This document shows, one piece after another, positions 53,723 through 63,670 of a stretch of DNA of 64,000 nucleotides. This DNA is from Puccinia triticina. Taxonomy: Eukaryota > Basidiomycota > Pucciniomycetes > Pucciniales > Pucciniaceae. Under the pieces are notes generated by a model that searched no databases, was not told the origin of the DNA, and was given only the letters and a program-made list of their open reading frames with translations. The translations under genes were made by a program, and so were the position numbers. The stretch's first letter is position 1. Every line of letters begins with the position of its first letter. The DNA is taken from contig NC_070559.1 in the NCBI RefSeq assembly GCF_026914185.1, positions 4,810,001 through 4,874,000 on the forward strand, read 5' to 3'.

Positions 53723-53739
53723 AGCTACAGCCTGTTCAT

Positions 53740-54400
53740 CGGGAGTGACGGTTCCTCTCGATGACCGGGCTCTGCCCCAGTCATCGGGAGGGTTGTTTCC
53801 TCTCAATGACCGGGACAGATCCTGGTCGTCGGGAGGAAACAGCCCTCTCGATGACCGGCATAGACCCCGCTCATCGAGAGGCTTGTTTCCTCTTGATGAT
53901 CGGGATCTGTACCAGTCATCGAGAGGAAACAACCCTCTCGATGAGCGGGTTCTATCCCGGTCACCGAGAGGGCTGTTTCCTCACGATGACCGGGTTCTGT
54001 CACGGTCATCGAGAGGGTTGTTTCCTCTCGATGACCGGGTCCTGTCCCGGTCATCGAGAGTGTTGTTTTCTCTCAATGACCAGGTTCTGTCCCGGTCATC
54101 GAGAGGGTTGTTTCCTCTCGATGACCGGGATCTATGCCGATCATCGAGAGGGTTGTTTCCTCTCGATGACCGGGATCTATTGCCGGTCATCGAGAGGGTT
54201 GTTTCCTCTCGATGACCGGGATCTGGCCCGGTCATCGAGAGGGCTGATTCCGCTTGATGACCGAGATCTGTCCGGGTCACCTAGAGGGTTCAATTCCTCT
54301 CAATGACCGGGGTCTGTCCCGGTCATCGAGAGGGCTGATTCCCCTTGATGACCAGGATCTGTCCCGGTCATCTTGAGGAAACAACCCCCTCAGTGACCGT
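53740..54400. repeat. Hairpin array, CTCTCGATGACCGGG type, exact 45-bp period, in element D
   Basis: About 15 units. The arm cctctcgatg starts at 53754, 53799, 53844, 53889, 53934, 53979, 54024, 54069, 54114 and 54159, each 45 bp apart, with one 46-bp step later. Each unit is a perfect or near-perfect hairpin (tctcgatgaccggg ... cccggtcatcgaga) with a 5-7 base loop and a ggttgttt spacer. ORFs of 156-181 codons here are translations of the repeat. Confidence 0.93.
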
Positions 54401-54587
54401 AACAGCGGGTACCCGGTAACCTGGAAGACCCGCCTGCCGCGGGTATTTTTGGCGGGTATCCGGGTACCTGGTGCTTTTTTGCCCGAAATCCCGCACCCGG
54501 ACCCGTACACGGCACCCGCGCGCGGGTACCCGACGCCATGTGGCGGGTACCCGCGCGCGGGTCCACTTGGCGATCTCTAGCCCAGGG

Positions 54588-54693
54588 TCCAAATACCTCG
54601 AGTGGACCTGGTTCATGCAGGCGCATCTAAACACAACCAACGTAATTTATGTCATCAATGAAGAGCCAGAGAAAGCCAAAGCCAACTCAAACT
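54588..54693 (+). pseudogene. gag fragment of element 3 between two insertions
   Basis: KYLEWTWFMQAHLNTTNVIY... reads openly to 54693 and continues in frame after the second insertion at 55848 with WVRNNKAAFGAISSTI. Confidence 0.75.
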
Positions 54694-55838
54694 CAAACTT
54701 AACACAAGTCCCTCGCTGCTGCGGGCGTCTGGTCTTGCAAAGCAAGCCTCCAATAGCCCTCAGCAGGAGGGACGTGCGCGCTATCACCCCCTTTTGCAGA
54801 GCCTAGAATCTCAGTTTGGTTGGGTGGTTTTTTCAAACCATCACAGTTCCTTGCCCTCAATACTTAAAACCTTAAAAATTTGCTTGGCACAAAGCCTTTG
54901 TGTCATCCCGTAGAATCTGAGTTATGTTACACCACTTCTTCAAGGTGAAATAAATTATCCAAGTAAATAAAAACTTGGATTTTACTGAAGCCAAGTAACA
55001 GAAGAGGTCTGTGCTCAATGACTTAGACACATAGTTTTTTTCAACTTACAGTCCAGCCTCTGAGCCCTTGATTGCCTGCACAGACCCGCCATCAAGACCG
55101 TATAGCCCTCTGGATGACCGGTAAAGACCGGTCATCAAGGGGATATATACAACAACCTGGATGAGGTAATCAAAGGGATATGTACAACCTCTCAATGACT
55201 GGTATGTTTTGGTCATTGAGAGTATACAACCCTCTTGATTACCGGTCTGTGCCAGTAATCAAGGGGACTTGACACTTCTGATGACCGGTATCAACCGGTC
55301 ATTGGGAGAACTCCACCCTCTCAATGACCGGTACTGTACCGTTCATCAAGAGGGCTTTATCCTCTTGATGACCAGAACATACTGGTCAAGTCCCATCGAG
55401 CTGGGTGTCAAACACACTATGTATTGACCAGAGAGTCCGTGCTCTCATTTCATAATTACTTTTTGCAAAGTTGGGCTATAGAGTTGGTAACGGTCTTGAG
55501 GTTTATTTGTCTTGTGTAATTTCTCAGGACATACATGTATCAGTACATAAAGAAAAAAATAGAAGCCTCAGCAGTAGCATGTTGAGCTGATCTGGAGCAA
55601 AAAAAAAAACAAGTTTATCATGGAATGAGGGAGGTACAAGGGGAAAAGTGAAAAGTGGGGTGAAAATTGCATTCTCTGTGCGCCAGAAAGGGGAGGTACG
55701 GTATAAGTCCCTCCTGCCAAGGGCTGTTGGCGGCTCGCTTTGCGAGTCACACGCCCGCAGCAGTGAGGGACTTTGTTAAGTTTGACCCAAACTGGGTGAG
55801 TCACACGCCCGCAGCAGTGAGGGACTTTGTTAAGTTTG
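54694..55838. mobile_element. Mutator-like TIR element with hairpin array (1,145 bp)
   Basis: Left end CAAACTTAACACAAGTCCCT; right end (reverse complement) CAAACTTAACAAAGTCCCTC. The TIR extends over about 35 bp (CGCTGCTGCGGGCGT). 9-bp duplication actcaaact (54685-54693) against acccaaact (55839-55847), 8 of 9 identical. The right TIR has been duplicated in tandem: a 51-bp unit occurs at about 55749-55799 and 55800-55850. 9-bp TSDs are typical of Mutator-like elements. The interior holds a hairpin array at 55085-55395. Confidence 0.78.
55085..55395. repeat. Hairpin array, CTCGATGACCGG type, in the Mutator-like element
   Basis: Units such as ctggatgaccggtaaagacc then ggtcatcaagggg, more diverged than in element D but with the same GATGACCGGT / ACCGGTCATC arm. 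Confidence 0.8.
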
Positions 55839-55847
55839 ACCCAAACT

Positions 55848-58506
55848 GGGTCCGCAACAACAAGGCCGCCTTTGGAGCTATCTCCAGCACCATCCACTCT
55901 TCTCATGTCCGACTGGTTTGTCACATCACCAACAATGCACATGCCCTCTGGATCACTCTCAAGGCCGCTCACCAGGAATCCTCAGCCGGGGGAATAACCT
56001 ACTAACTCAGGAGGCTCACCTCCGCTCAAATGCATGGTGATGACCTTCTCACTCACCTGGAGAGTATGGCTAAAGATTTTGAGCAACTAGCCACACTTGT
56101 CACTCCGGATGCTCCTCTCACCGTCAACAACATCTATTTGACCTCCATTCTCACGTCTCTCTTGCCGGACTGGCTCTCCTGCGTATCTTCAATGATGAAA
56201 AAGCCAAGAGTTGCACCAACCAAGCTTATCAATGCACTCAAATCCAAACACCTGAGGCAAAAGACCAGGAGTGAGGATCAAAGCCTCCTAGAGTCTGTGG
56301 CGAGGGAATCACTTTACCAATCCAACTCGCCTCAACCCTCCAGGCCTCCTCTTGACCACTCCCTATACTGCTCTTTCTGTAAGCGCTCCGGACTCAACCT
56401 CGAGGTGTGCAAGAACGCTAGCAGAGCACAATTGTCGAAATTCCTCCTCAAACCGCCGTTCAGGAACCAGCAGTCAGTCAGGAAACCGCTTTGGATGTTG
56501 TCCTCAAGAAAAGGCGGACCAGACCACGGTAGTGGATCTAGGGGGGGGGACAATAACAACAACGAGTCAGACTACTCCGGGTCTGAAGTCAACAATTACT
56601 CCACTTCCTCCCGTCCCCCTGCCACAGCGGTACTACAGCAGTCTGCCGAAGCGCAAACCTTGACTTGGGTTGCTCCATCTCAATGACACCCTACGCGGAT
56701 CAGGTCAAGAACCCGGCATTGGATGACACTCCAATCCGCCTAGCAGATCACTCTCTTGTTGAGGCAACCCACTGCGGCTTGCTTACTCTCCCAGTAGAGT
56801 CCAACACATCAATTCTGGCACTTGTTGTCCCAGCTCTACATGAACCGCTTGTATCAATCTTTGGTCTCTGCAATGCCAAAATGATGGTTGTCATGTATTC
56901 AACAAATCAACCTGCGACATCTATTGATCTAACGAGGTTGTGGTGTTGGGTACTCCGATTGGCACGGGGTACAGAAAAGACAATATCTATTATCTCCAGG
57001 TCTTGTTCAGCCTCCACTTCCATTCTTCCAAAGCACAACAATTCCCTAATGGGATTCCACATTTTTCTGTCTCACATAGGCCTCCTGCCCCTGAAACAAA
57101 TTCTTTGCCATCTCAACATACACCCAACTATCCTGAACAAGGTGGAAGTCCAGCAATGCCCCACATGCATGCAATCAAAAATGCATTGGCACCCATTCCA
57201 TTCACTTGCCTCCTATCAATCTGATCAACCCGGGAAAATTATTCACTCCAACTTCAGTTCCTTCAAGATCCCCTCAAGAGAGGGCTATGAGTATTTTGTT
57301 ACTTTTGTCAACAATTGTTCCAAATTCACTTCCGTTTTCCCCATGAAATTAAAATCCCAAGTTCTTTCCTGTTTCAAAAATTTTCACACATTTTTTGAGA
57401 AAACTGGTCAGCTCAAAATCCTCTCCCTGCGTTTGGATAATGGAGGGGAGAGGAGTTTGAGATTTACCTGACTCACGTGGGAATTACACACAAGCCTGGC
57501 CCTCCCCACTCACCCAAGCTAAATGGAGTGGCAGAAAGAACAAACAGAAAAATAGGCAACTTGGTCAGATGCTCTTTACTCAATGCGCATCTCCCCAAGG
57601 TCTTCTGGGTAGACACCCTGTGTCATGTGTTTCACTCATTCAACTTTTTCCCCTGCCACACTCCAACCGGTTTTCTGGCACCAAACGAAATCCTTGACAA
57701 GCCTCTTGTCTCCCCCAAGTATCTCCATCCTTTTAGCTGCCTGGTGTGGTACAAGGTCCCAGAGGCCAACAGGAAGAAGCTCAAAAATGAAGGTGGAGCC
57801 GCCGTCTTTCTCTCATATCTTTGTGATGGAAACAGGTTTTGGGTCTGGGATCTGGAAAATTGTTCAGAGGTCAAAACTCGCGATATCATCTGTGAGGACA
57901 CTGTTTTTCCTTATGCCTCCCCCCTCTCAAAGCCAGCCAATCCTGTTTTTGTTGAACTACCAGGGCCATCCAACTATTACCGTCAAAAACGTCAGTCTGC
58001 GCCACCTGATTCTCCTCAAAATGTGCCTCAAGCTATGCCAGATCCAAACCGTTGGGCTCCAGTGAGGACGCCCATGCCATATCTACCTCTCCTGAACATT
58101 CAGCTTGAACTGCGTTTTGACAGACGCTTAACAGCATCAATTCATGCGCCTCCAATTGGGTCCGGACCCCTTCCTCCCCGCCCCACCACCAAACAAGTTA
58201 CATTGTGGCCTCATTGACTGTGGTCTCACACAATCAAAATACAACCCCACCCTTTATTTCAAGCTGAATAACAGCACTCTATTTGGTGCAGTTACTGTCC
58301 ACGTTGATGATCTGGCCATTGAAGGTGATCCATCCTTTGTGGACCCCCTAATCACCAACCTCAGCAAGAAATTCAAAATTGGACCAGATGAAGACCTACA
58401 TCTTTTCCTATCCATGAAGATCATGTGTGACTTCTCCAACAGTCACGTTTATGTCTCACAATCTCACTACATTGATGAACTTCATCAATGGTGAGGGACT
58501 CCTGTC
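55848..58506 (+). pseudogene. gag-protease-integrase-RT remains of element 3
   Basis: 55848-56686: Gag of UBN2 type (NNIYLTSILTSLLPDWLSC) with a decayed zinc knuckle CSFCKRSGLNLEVC lacking the His. 56660-57471: protease region, active-site triad now DLG (Ser/Thr to Leu), then pre-integrase CPTCMQSK and an integrase in which the first Asp is Asn (IHSNF) but LRLDNGGE survives. 57477-58217: rest of the integrase with the Glu in GVAERTNR. 58200-58494: reverse transcriptase C-terminal half with VHVDDLAI; the N-terminal half is deleted. Several frameshifts and stops. Not functional. Confidence 0.85.
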
Positions 58507-59387
58507 CCTGCTAGGCGGCGGCATTTGTGTGAGGGGAAAGTGCTTTGAGAGCTGCCCTTGGGTGGTGGTCCGGAGTGATGAGCAGATGTGGAATTGGTGA
58601 TAGCTTTTGGGGTTGGTGGTTTTGAGATGTTCACCGGGGTTTGGATCCTCGGCGGTGGTTTTTTTTTTTTTTTGCTTTGAAGAAGGATGTGGAGTTTCCT
58701 TCCAAAAAAGGTGGAAGACTGATGCGGAGCTAGATGATGATAACTGATGAAGGTGATGCAGAGTTTCAACTCTGAAGATCTGATCAATAAACTCTCTGTG
58801 ATGGACCATATTCTGTGGATCAGAATGCCATGCCCCTCCCATCATCCAAGTTTGGCAAACTTGGACTCCGGGAGACGACCTGTCACATGTATTTCATCAT
58901 CTCCTTGGCGCGCCACACGCGCACACACACACACAACAAAACATTGGATGAAAAGAAAGAAGAAAACAAAGAACAAAGAAAACACAACACAAAAGAAAAG
59001 AGGAAACAGAAAGATGAGACAGAAAGAGAACAACCAGGACCAGAGAGGGAGAAAGAGAAGGGAGAATAAGATGAAATGGAAATCACAAAAAAAAACAGAG
59101 AATAAATCCACAGCAGATGCTGTGTTAGGACCAAGAAAGATGAAAGAGGTGCGGGAGGGGAAAAATGGGAAAAGGATAAAGAAAGAGGGGGGGAGACTGG
59201 GGAAGAGAAGGAGTGGGGAGATGGAGAATTCTTGAAGTCTTGAGGGTCTTGATGCCTGGGGGGGGTTGAGTGTTGATCTTGAGTCTTGCTGAGAATCCCA
59301 CTGATCTTGCGGGCACCGGAGATGATGCTCCTGAATAGCTGACCACGAGATAAACCACCACAACGATTTCTCCGGGGAAAACACATA
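58507..59387. mobile_element. Unclassified 881-bp insertion in element 3
   Basis: Bounded by CCTGTC at 58501-58506 and 59388-59393, and the RT frame continues on both sides if one copy is removed. No TIRs seen. Contains a T-run (about 58660) and a strongly purine-rich strand from 58930 to 59230. The ORFs are low-complexity. Class unknown. Confidence 0.6.
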
Positions 59388-59393
59388 CCTGTC

Positions 59394-59700
59394 TCGGCTC
59401 CAACTGACTTGCTTTTCAAGAATCTAGTTCCACGCAAGGCAAATGAACCACCCGTGTTGGGGCCATACAATCAACTCATTGTCTCCCTGCTTTGGCTGGC
59501 GCAGTGCACCAGGCCCGACATCTCATTTGCGGTCAATCATCTGTTGCAGTTCCTCAGAGATCCCTCTGACTCCCACTGGAAGGCTGTGGTTAGAATCTTG
59601 AACTATCTGATCAAAACAAAGGATATTTGACTCCGTCTGGGTGGGGCTTTGAACTGCTCAGGTTAAAGTGACTCAGACTGGGCAGAGGGCCGCCACAACA
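59394..59700 (+). pseudogene. RT connection and RNase H start of element 3
   Basis: LVPRKANEPPVLGPYNQLI ... CTRPDISFAVNHL is the conserved segment between RT and RNase H in copia elements. SDSDWAEGRHNT begins RNase H. In-frame stops follow KTKDI and before the Asp motif. Confidence 0.75.
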
Positions 59701-59879
59701 CCAGGAAAAAAAAAATAGTCACTTGATGCAGCTTTGGTTTCTGCTCCAGAGCTACTCCAGCGCTGCTCCAAGTCTGCTCCACCAGCACTTGTAGAGCTTG
59801 CAGGACTGCACCAGAGCACTCAATGTGGCACAGTCAGCTGATCCTAATTTTTTCCCAGGAACAGCTGATGCTCATCATA

Positions 59880-60265
59880 AGCTGAGCAGTAGGCATTGAC
59901 TGAGCCTGGGCCAAAGCTGAGCATTGGCTGAGCCTGGGCCACAGCTGAGCATTGGATATTCCAAGCCTGAATCAAATCCAAGTGTCAGCTGGACCAAGAA
60001 TATTCCAAATCTGAGCATCAGCTTAGCCAACAATGGTCCAAAGCTGAGCATCATCTTGGAGAAGGCTTTTGCAGAGCTTAGGATCAGCTGGGACAATACT
60101 GTTCCAAAGATTAACACCAGCTGGGCCAAAAATTTTCAAAAGCTGAGAATTGGCTGAGCCAATGCTGGTACAAAGCTGAGCATTGGCTGAGCCAAGGCTG
60201 TTCCAAAGCTGAGTATCAGATTTTTTGAGACTATTCAAAAGATTAATATCCCCTGAGCCAAGGCT
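59880..60265. repeat. 33-bp repeats (CAGCTGAGCATCAGCTGAGCC type), block 1
   Basis: Diverged copies of ccaaagctgagcatcagctg / ggccaaggctgtt. Because 33 is a multiple of three, long ORFs with an 11-residue period arise on both strands. Confidence 0.75.
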
Positions 60266-61250
60266 GTTTGACAGCTCTGTTTGTGAAGCTTAGGGCAAAA
60301 ACCCATCAAAATTAAGGGTTTTGGGCCCTAGCACTATAACTGTGCTGATTTAAACACTAGTAATGTAAATTACTAAACTTGTTACGTGGTAAATAAGGCC
60401 ACTACAAGGGTTTTAAACACTCTTTTAAAAAGAGGAGGATTTATTATGTAATTAATAATATATAATTATTAATTACAAGGAATAAATTTGGCGTAAAAAG
60501 TAGGTGGTAAGCACTTAAACTGATTGGCTGCTTGTCAGAGGCAGGGGTCTTACGGCAACTACTTATAAGGATAAAGCTTGTAAATATACTAATAAGGGAT
60601 TTTTGATATTTAAAGGTTTAATCCAGTGGATTTTACGTGCAGGAGATGGTTTAAAGGGAAAAGGGGCTACAATAGTAGCAGGGGAGAATACTCACGGCAA
60701 ACTTACAGTTTATGGGAGGTGAATGGTCTGGGGGATCTTTTCCTGAGGGCCAAATAGGCCTCTATTTATAGAGGAGACTTCAGTGGGCGTAATCACTGAG
60801 TCCTTTTCTCCCTATGGGAGTATCCAGAGGTGTAGCCGTGAAAAGGGCTTGGCTGTGGGTAATTTAATTGTATTGTAATAGACTAATTTCCCTAACTCTG
60901 TCACATGACATGTTTATAACCAATTGTCATGTGAAAGAGCTTCAGTAGAAGTCTACATAATACTTTCACGGGGTATTTTTAAACGAGTAATATTACTCAT
61001 TAATGTACAACAGTTTAATTTTATGTACATTGTTTGTTTTACTAAATTTATGTATGTAATACTATTTTTGGGCGCTTTCTGGGGCCAATACTTATTTATA
61101 CAATTAGTACATGAAGGAATAGGAATAAGGGGGTACTTTAAGTGGGTGAACCCCCTTAATTTATGATGAGGAATCTGATTCTGCAATAATAATTTAATAA
61201 TTATTATTATTTACTAAGTTATTGCAGTCTTTTGGATACTTAATGTATCT
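60266..61250. other. AT-rich interior of the TIR insertion; no gene recognised
   Basis: Includes taataatatataattattaatta near 60445-60470 and aataataatttaataattatt near 61185. Only ORFs below 81 codons. Confidence 0.4.
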
Positions 61251-61720
61251 CTAAGGCTGACACTGTTCCACAGCTGAGCATCAGCTGAGCCAAGGCTGGT
61301 CCACAGCTGAGCATCAGCTGAGCCAAGGCTGGTCCACAGCTGAGCTTTATCTTAGCCAAGGTTGGTCCACAGCTGAGCATAAGCTGAGCCAAGGCTGGTC
61401 CACAGATGAGCATAAGCTTTTACAGGAGTGGTCAGACTCAGAATCTGAGCATTGGCTGGGCCAAGATTTATCCAAAGCTGAAAATCAGCTGAACCAATAC
61501 TGTTCCAAAGCTGAGCATTGGCTGGGCCAATGATAGTCCTAATCTGAGTCTAAGCTGAGCCTTGACTGGAATAAAGCTGAAAATAAGCTGGGCCAGGACT
61601 GGTTCTGATCTGGGCAACAAAGCTGAGCATGAGCTGGGCACCAAAGCTGAGCATAAGCTGGGAGCTAAAGCTGAGTATCAGCTGACCAGAAATGGGGACC
61701 AGTGGTGCCCAGCAAAAACT
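61251..61720. repeat. 33-bp repeats, block 2
   Basis: Well preserved units: ccacagctgagcatcagctg then agccaaggctggt, exactly 33 bp for the first copies, decaying toward 61700. Confidence 0.85.
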
Positions 61721-61740
61721 GAGGATCTCCTGTGGAAATT

Positions 61741-61822
61741 CTTAAACTGGTTAGATGGTGGGTAGATGGTGGGTAGATGATGGGTAGATGATGGGTAGAT
61801 GGTGGGTAGATGGTGGGTAGCC
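61741..61822. repeat. GGTGGGTAGATG minisatellite
   Basis: About six 12-bp units of ggtgggtagatg / gatgggtagatg. Confidence 0.85.
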
Positions 61823-61875
61823 TGCTGGAGCTGGCATGATGTCACTTGTCATCAAGTGACTATTTTTTTTTCCTG

Positions 61876-62275
61876 GTGCAACAGGCACTTGACCTTGGCG
61901 TACACATTCTGCATAGGGGACGGTTCAATCTCCTGGAAATCTAGAAAACAGGCAACAGTCTTCTTGTCCAGTACCAAGGCAGAGTACAAGGCAATGTTGG
62001 ATTCATGCAAAGAAGGGCTTTGGATCTAATACATTCTGTCGGAGCTACACCTTTGACCCAAATCAGCTCTTCCACTCCATGTCAATAACGCAGGCGCTGA
62101 AGCCCTGGCGGAAAACCCCAAGCATCATTCCCGGACAAAACACATACACGCCCATTTCCACTTTGTGTGCAACCGTGTCACAGCCAAAAGACTGGTGGTC
62201 ATGCACGTGTCAACCAAGGACATGTTGGCAGACATGTTGACCAAACCACTCTCCAGGACTTCTCTTGAATCTCAG
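61876..62275 (+). pseudogene. RNase H C-terminal part of element 3
   Basis: AYTFCIGDGSISWKSRKQ, STKAEYKAMLDSCKEGLWI, then HSRTKHIHAHFHFV and STKDMLADMLTKPLS are the conserved end of copia RNase H. At least two internal stops. Confidence 0.82.
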
Positions 62276-62402
62276 TGATCACGATTTGGCATTGTCTAAT
62301 TTTTGACTCCCTCTTTTCCTTTTCCATTGTTTTCTTCTTCTTCTTTCTAAAATTTCTCTCTTTATCTCACTTCTATAATGTTTTCCTTTTCTCTAGGTTG
62401 TC

Positions 62403-62618
62403 AGCAAGGGGGGGTGTTGAGGTTTTGTGTCCTTTTTCCTCTTTTTCTTTCTGTTTTCAGTGTGCTTCCAATCTATCACTTGTCTTTCATCTTTCATCTT
62501 TCTGTGACATGTTGTATGTAGGCATCTAGCTCAACAGGCGTGCGTGGAAGGTCCTTTTTCTCATCCTTCCACACACGTACTCATCATTTTTGTCCATTGA
62601 GCTAGGTTCATTGCAAGA
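62403..62618 (+). repeat. Polypurine tract and 3' LTR of element 3
   Basis: agcaagggggggg precedes TGTTGAGGTTTTGTGTCC...TTCATTGCAAGA (62415-62618, about 204 bp). The terminal part matches the truncated 5' copy at 47995-48051 with a few mismatches, so element 3 is older than elements 1 and 2. Confidence 0.82.
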
Positions 62619-62990
62619 CTTACCTCCTCTTCCACGCACCCTGCACACAGCTGCCTGATCTTCTGCTAACTCCTCCCATCCCAGATGTTGGGGTTCAAAG
62701 CCTCTCCTCACATCTCCCTTCCTCCATCCTACATAATTACTCTTCCACTGCCCCACATGTAATATTACCCTTACTACCTGAAATACCTTTCTGTACACTA
62801 TACACATCCTCCTCTTGTAATGAATTTAGTCTGTATGTAACTGGAAAATACCAACACTGCTGCACAAATGCTTTTGGCATAGGCAGGGTCTCATTTGGCG
62901 GATTTCCTACTAAGGAAATCCGCCAAAGCCTTTGCCACAGTGCCCCAAAGTGCACCAAAGTTTTGGATCATGAAATAAAATACTCTTTAA
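62619..62990. other. No gene recognised; one short hairpin
   Basis: tggcggatttcc-tactaa-ggaaatccgcca at about 62895-62925 is a perfect 12-bp-arm hairpin. Otherwise unassigned. Confidence 0.4.
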
Positions 62991-62995
62991 CCAAA

Positions 62996-63380
62996 TGGTT
63001 AGCTGCAAGGCAGTAACACACCAGCATAAAATAATTTTGAGGCAGCTGGGTCTTTTGGTCATATCTGCTACTAATTGCCTCTGCAACAGATAATAGTGCC
63101 TCTGCTACAGTTGATAGCGCCTCCGCAAGATTTAATAGTGCCTCCGCCACAGTTAATAGTGCCATATGGTAGAGGCACTATGAGCTGTGGAAGAGGCACT
63201 ATGAGGTGTGGAGGAGGCACTATTAACTGTGGCTGAGGCACTATTAGCTCTTTTGGAGGCGCTATCAACTGTGGCGGAGGCACTATTATCTGTCGCGGAT
63301 GCAATTAGTAGCAGATATGACCAAAAGCCCCAGCTGCATCAGAATTATTTTATGCTGGTGTCAATGCTGCAACCAATCCG
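62996..63380. mobile_element. Foldback element with repeated GGCACTAT units
   Basis: The left arm caccagcataaaataatttt (63021 on) and the right arm (reverse complement caccagcataaaataattct) pair, extending through ggtcatatctgctactaattgc. The centre is a series of about 21-bp units (gcctctgctacagttgatagc) that turn orientation near 63163. Another array-inside-TIR case. No clear TSD. Confidence 0.75.
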
Positions 63381-63665
63381 TGACGGGCAATAGGATTGGG
63401 GGTGTATAGTATTGCAATACTGCCCAATCCTTAAGATTGGGATTGTATTGTCTTGCCCATAAAACACACTGTATTGGAAGACTTATGTATCACACATCCA
63501 ATCTGATACATTGGATTTTGCCCATGTGTATCTTGCAGAGCAATACAATCCCACCTAAACCCAATATGTATTGGGCTGTATACATAGCCCCAAGCACCCT
63601 GGCACCATTGTATTCCAGGTGTCACATACATTTCCCTGCATACACACTCAACCATATCCTATATC
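63381..63665. other. GTATTG-rich sequence, no gene
   Basis: Many copies of gtattg/caatac within 63405-63610 in both orientations. No ORF of note. Confidence 0.4.
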
Positions 63666-63670
63666 CCAGA

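Larger units (their letters stand above)
48483..53727 (-). mobile_element. Ty1/copia retrotransposon 2, intact and young
   Basis: Element proper 48488-53722 (5,235 bp), minus strand. 226-bp LTRs appear identical. Perfect duplication AGCTA at 48483-48487 and 53723-53727. Primer site gctcataacc (plus-strand reading) at 53487-53496, polypurine tract complement ctccccccctcatc at 48714-48727. Sits inside the hAT-like element D. Confidence 0.96.
48319..54579. mobile_element. hAT-like element D (1,021 bp net) split by copia element 2
   Basis: TIRs TAGAGATCGCCAAGTGGACC and (reverse complement) TAGAGATCGCCAAGTGGACC: both ends show the same 20 bases. Perfect 8-bp duplication gcccaggg at 48311-48318 and 54580-54587. 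Subterminal GGGTACCCG repeats, hairpin array at 53740-54400. Inserted in frame-neutral fashion into gag of element 3. Confidence 0.9.
59701..61875. mobile_element. TIR insertion with 33-bp repeats, 2.2 kb
   Basis: Ends ccaggaaaaaaaaaatagtc and (reverse complement) ccaggaaaaaaaaatagtca, continuing acttgatg in both. The flanks (cacaaca / tgcaaca) suggest a degraded duplication. It splits RNase H of element 3. The interior consists of two blocks of 33-bp repeats around about 1 kb of AT-rich DNA. Confidence 0.7.
47995..62618 (+). mobile_element. Old copia-type element 3, broken by at least four insertions
   Basis: Pieces in order: 5' LTR end 47995-48051, primer site 48052, gag start 48232-48318, [hAT-like D 48319-54579], gag 54588-54693, [Mutator-like 54694-55838], gag to reverse transcriptase 55848-58506, [insert 58507-59387], reverse transcriptase/RNase H 59394-59700, [TIR insert 59701-61875], RNase H 61876-62275, polypurine tract and 3' LTR 62415-62618. 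At the first two insertions the coding frame is restored if the insert and one TSD are removed. Remaining frames carry stops and frameshifts, and active-site residues are changed, so the element is dead. Confidence 0.85.

Noticed and set aside
53753..54306. ORFs of 156-181 codons such as LDDRDRSWSSGG repeats
   Set aside because: Direct translation of the 45-bp hairpin repeat in three frames.
53740..54400. Regular 45-bp repeats could be read as a CRISPR array
   Set aside because: There are no unique spacers: the whole unit is repeated and self-complementary, and the genome is eukaryotic with spliceosomal introns.
58842..59470. 180-195 codon minus-strand ORFs
   Set aside because: Phe/Leu/Ser-rich translation of the antisense of a purine-rich tract inside an insertion; no domain.
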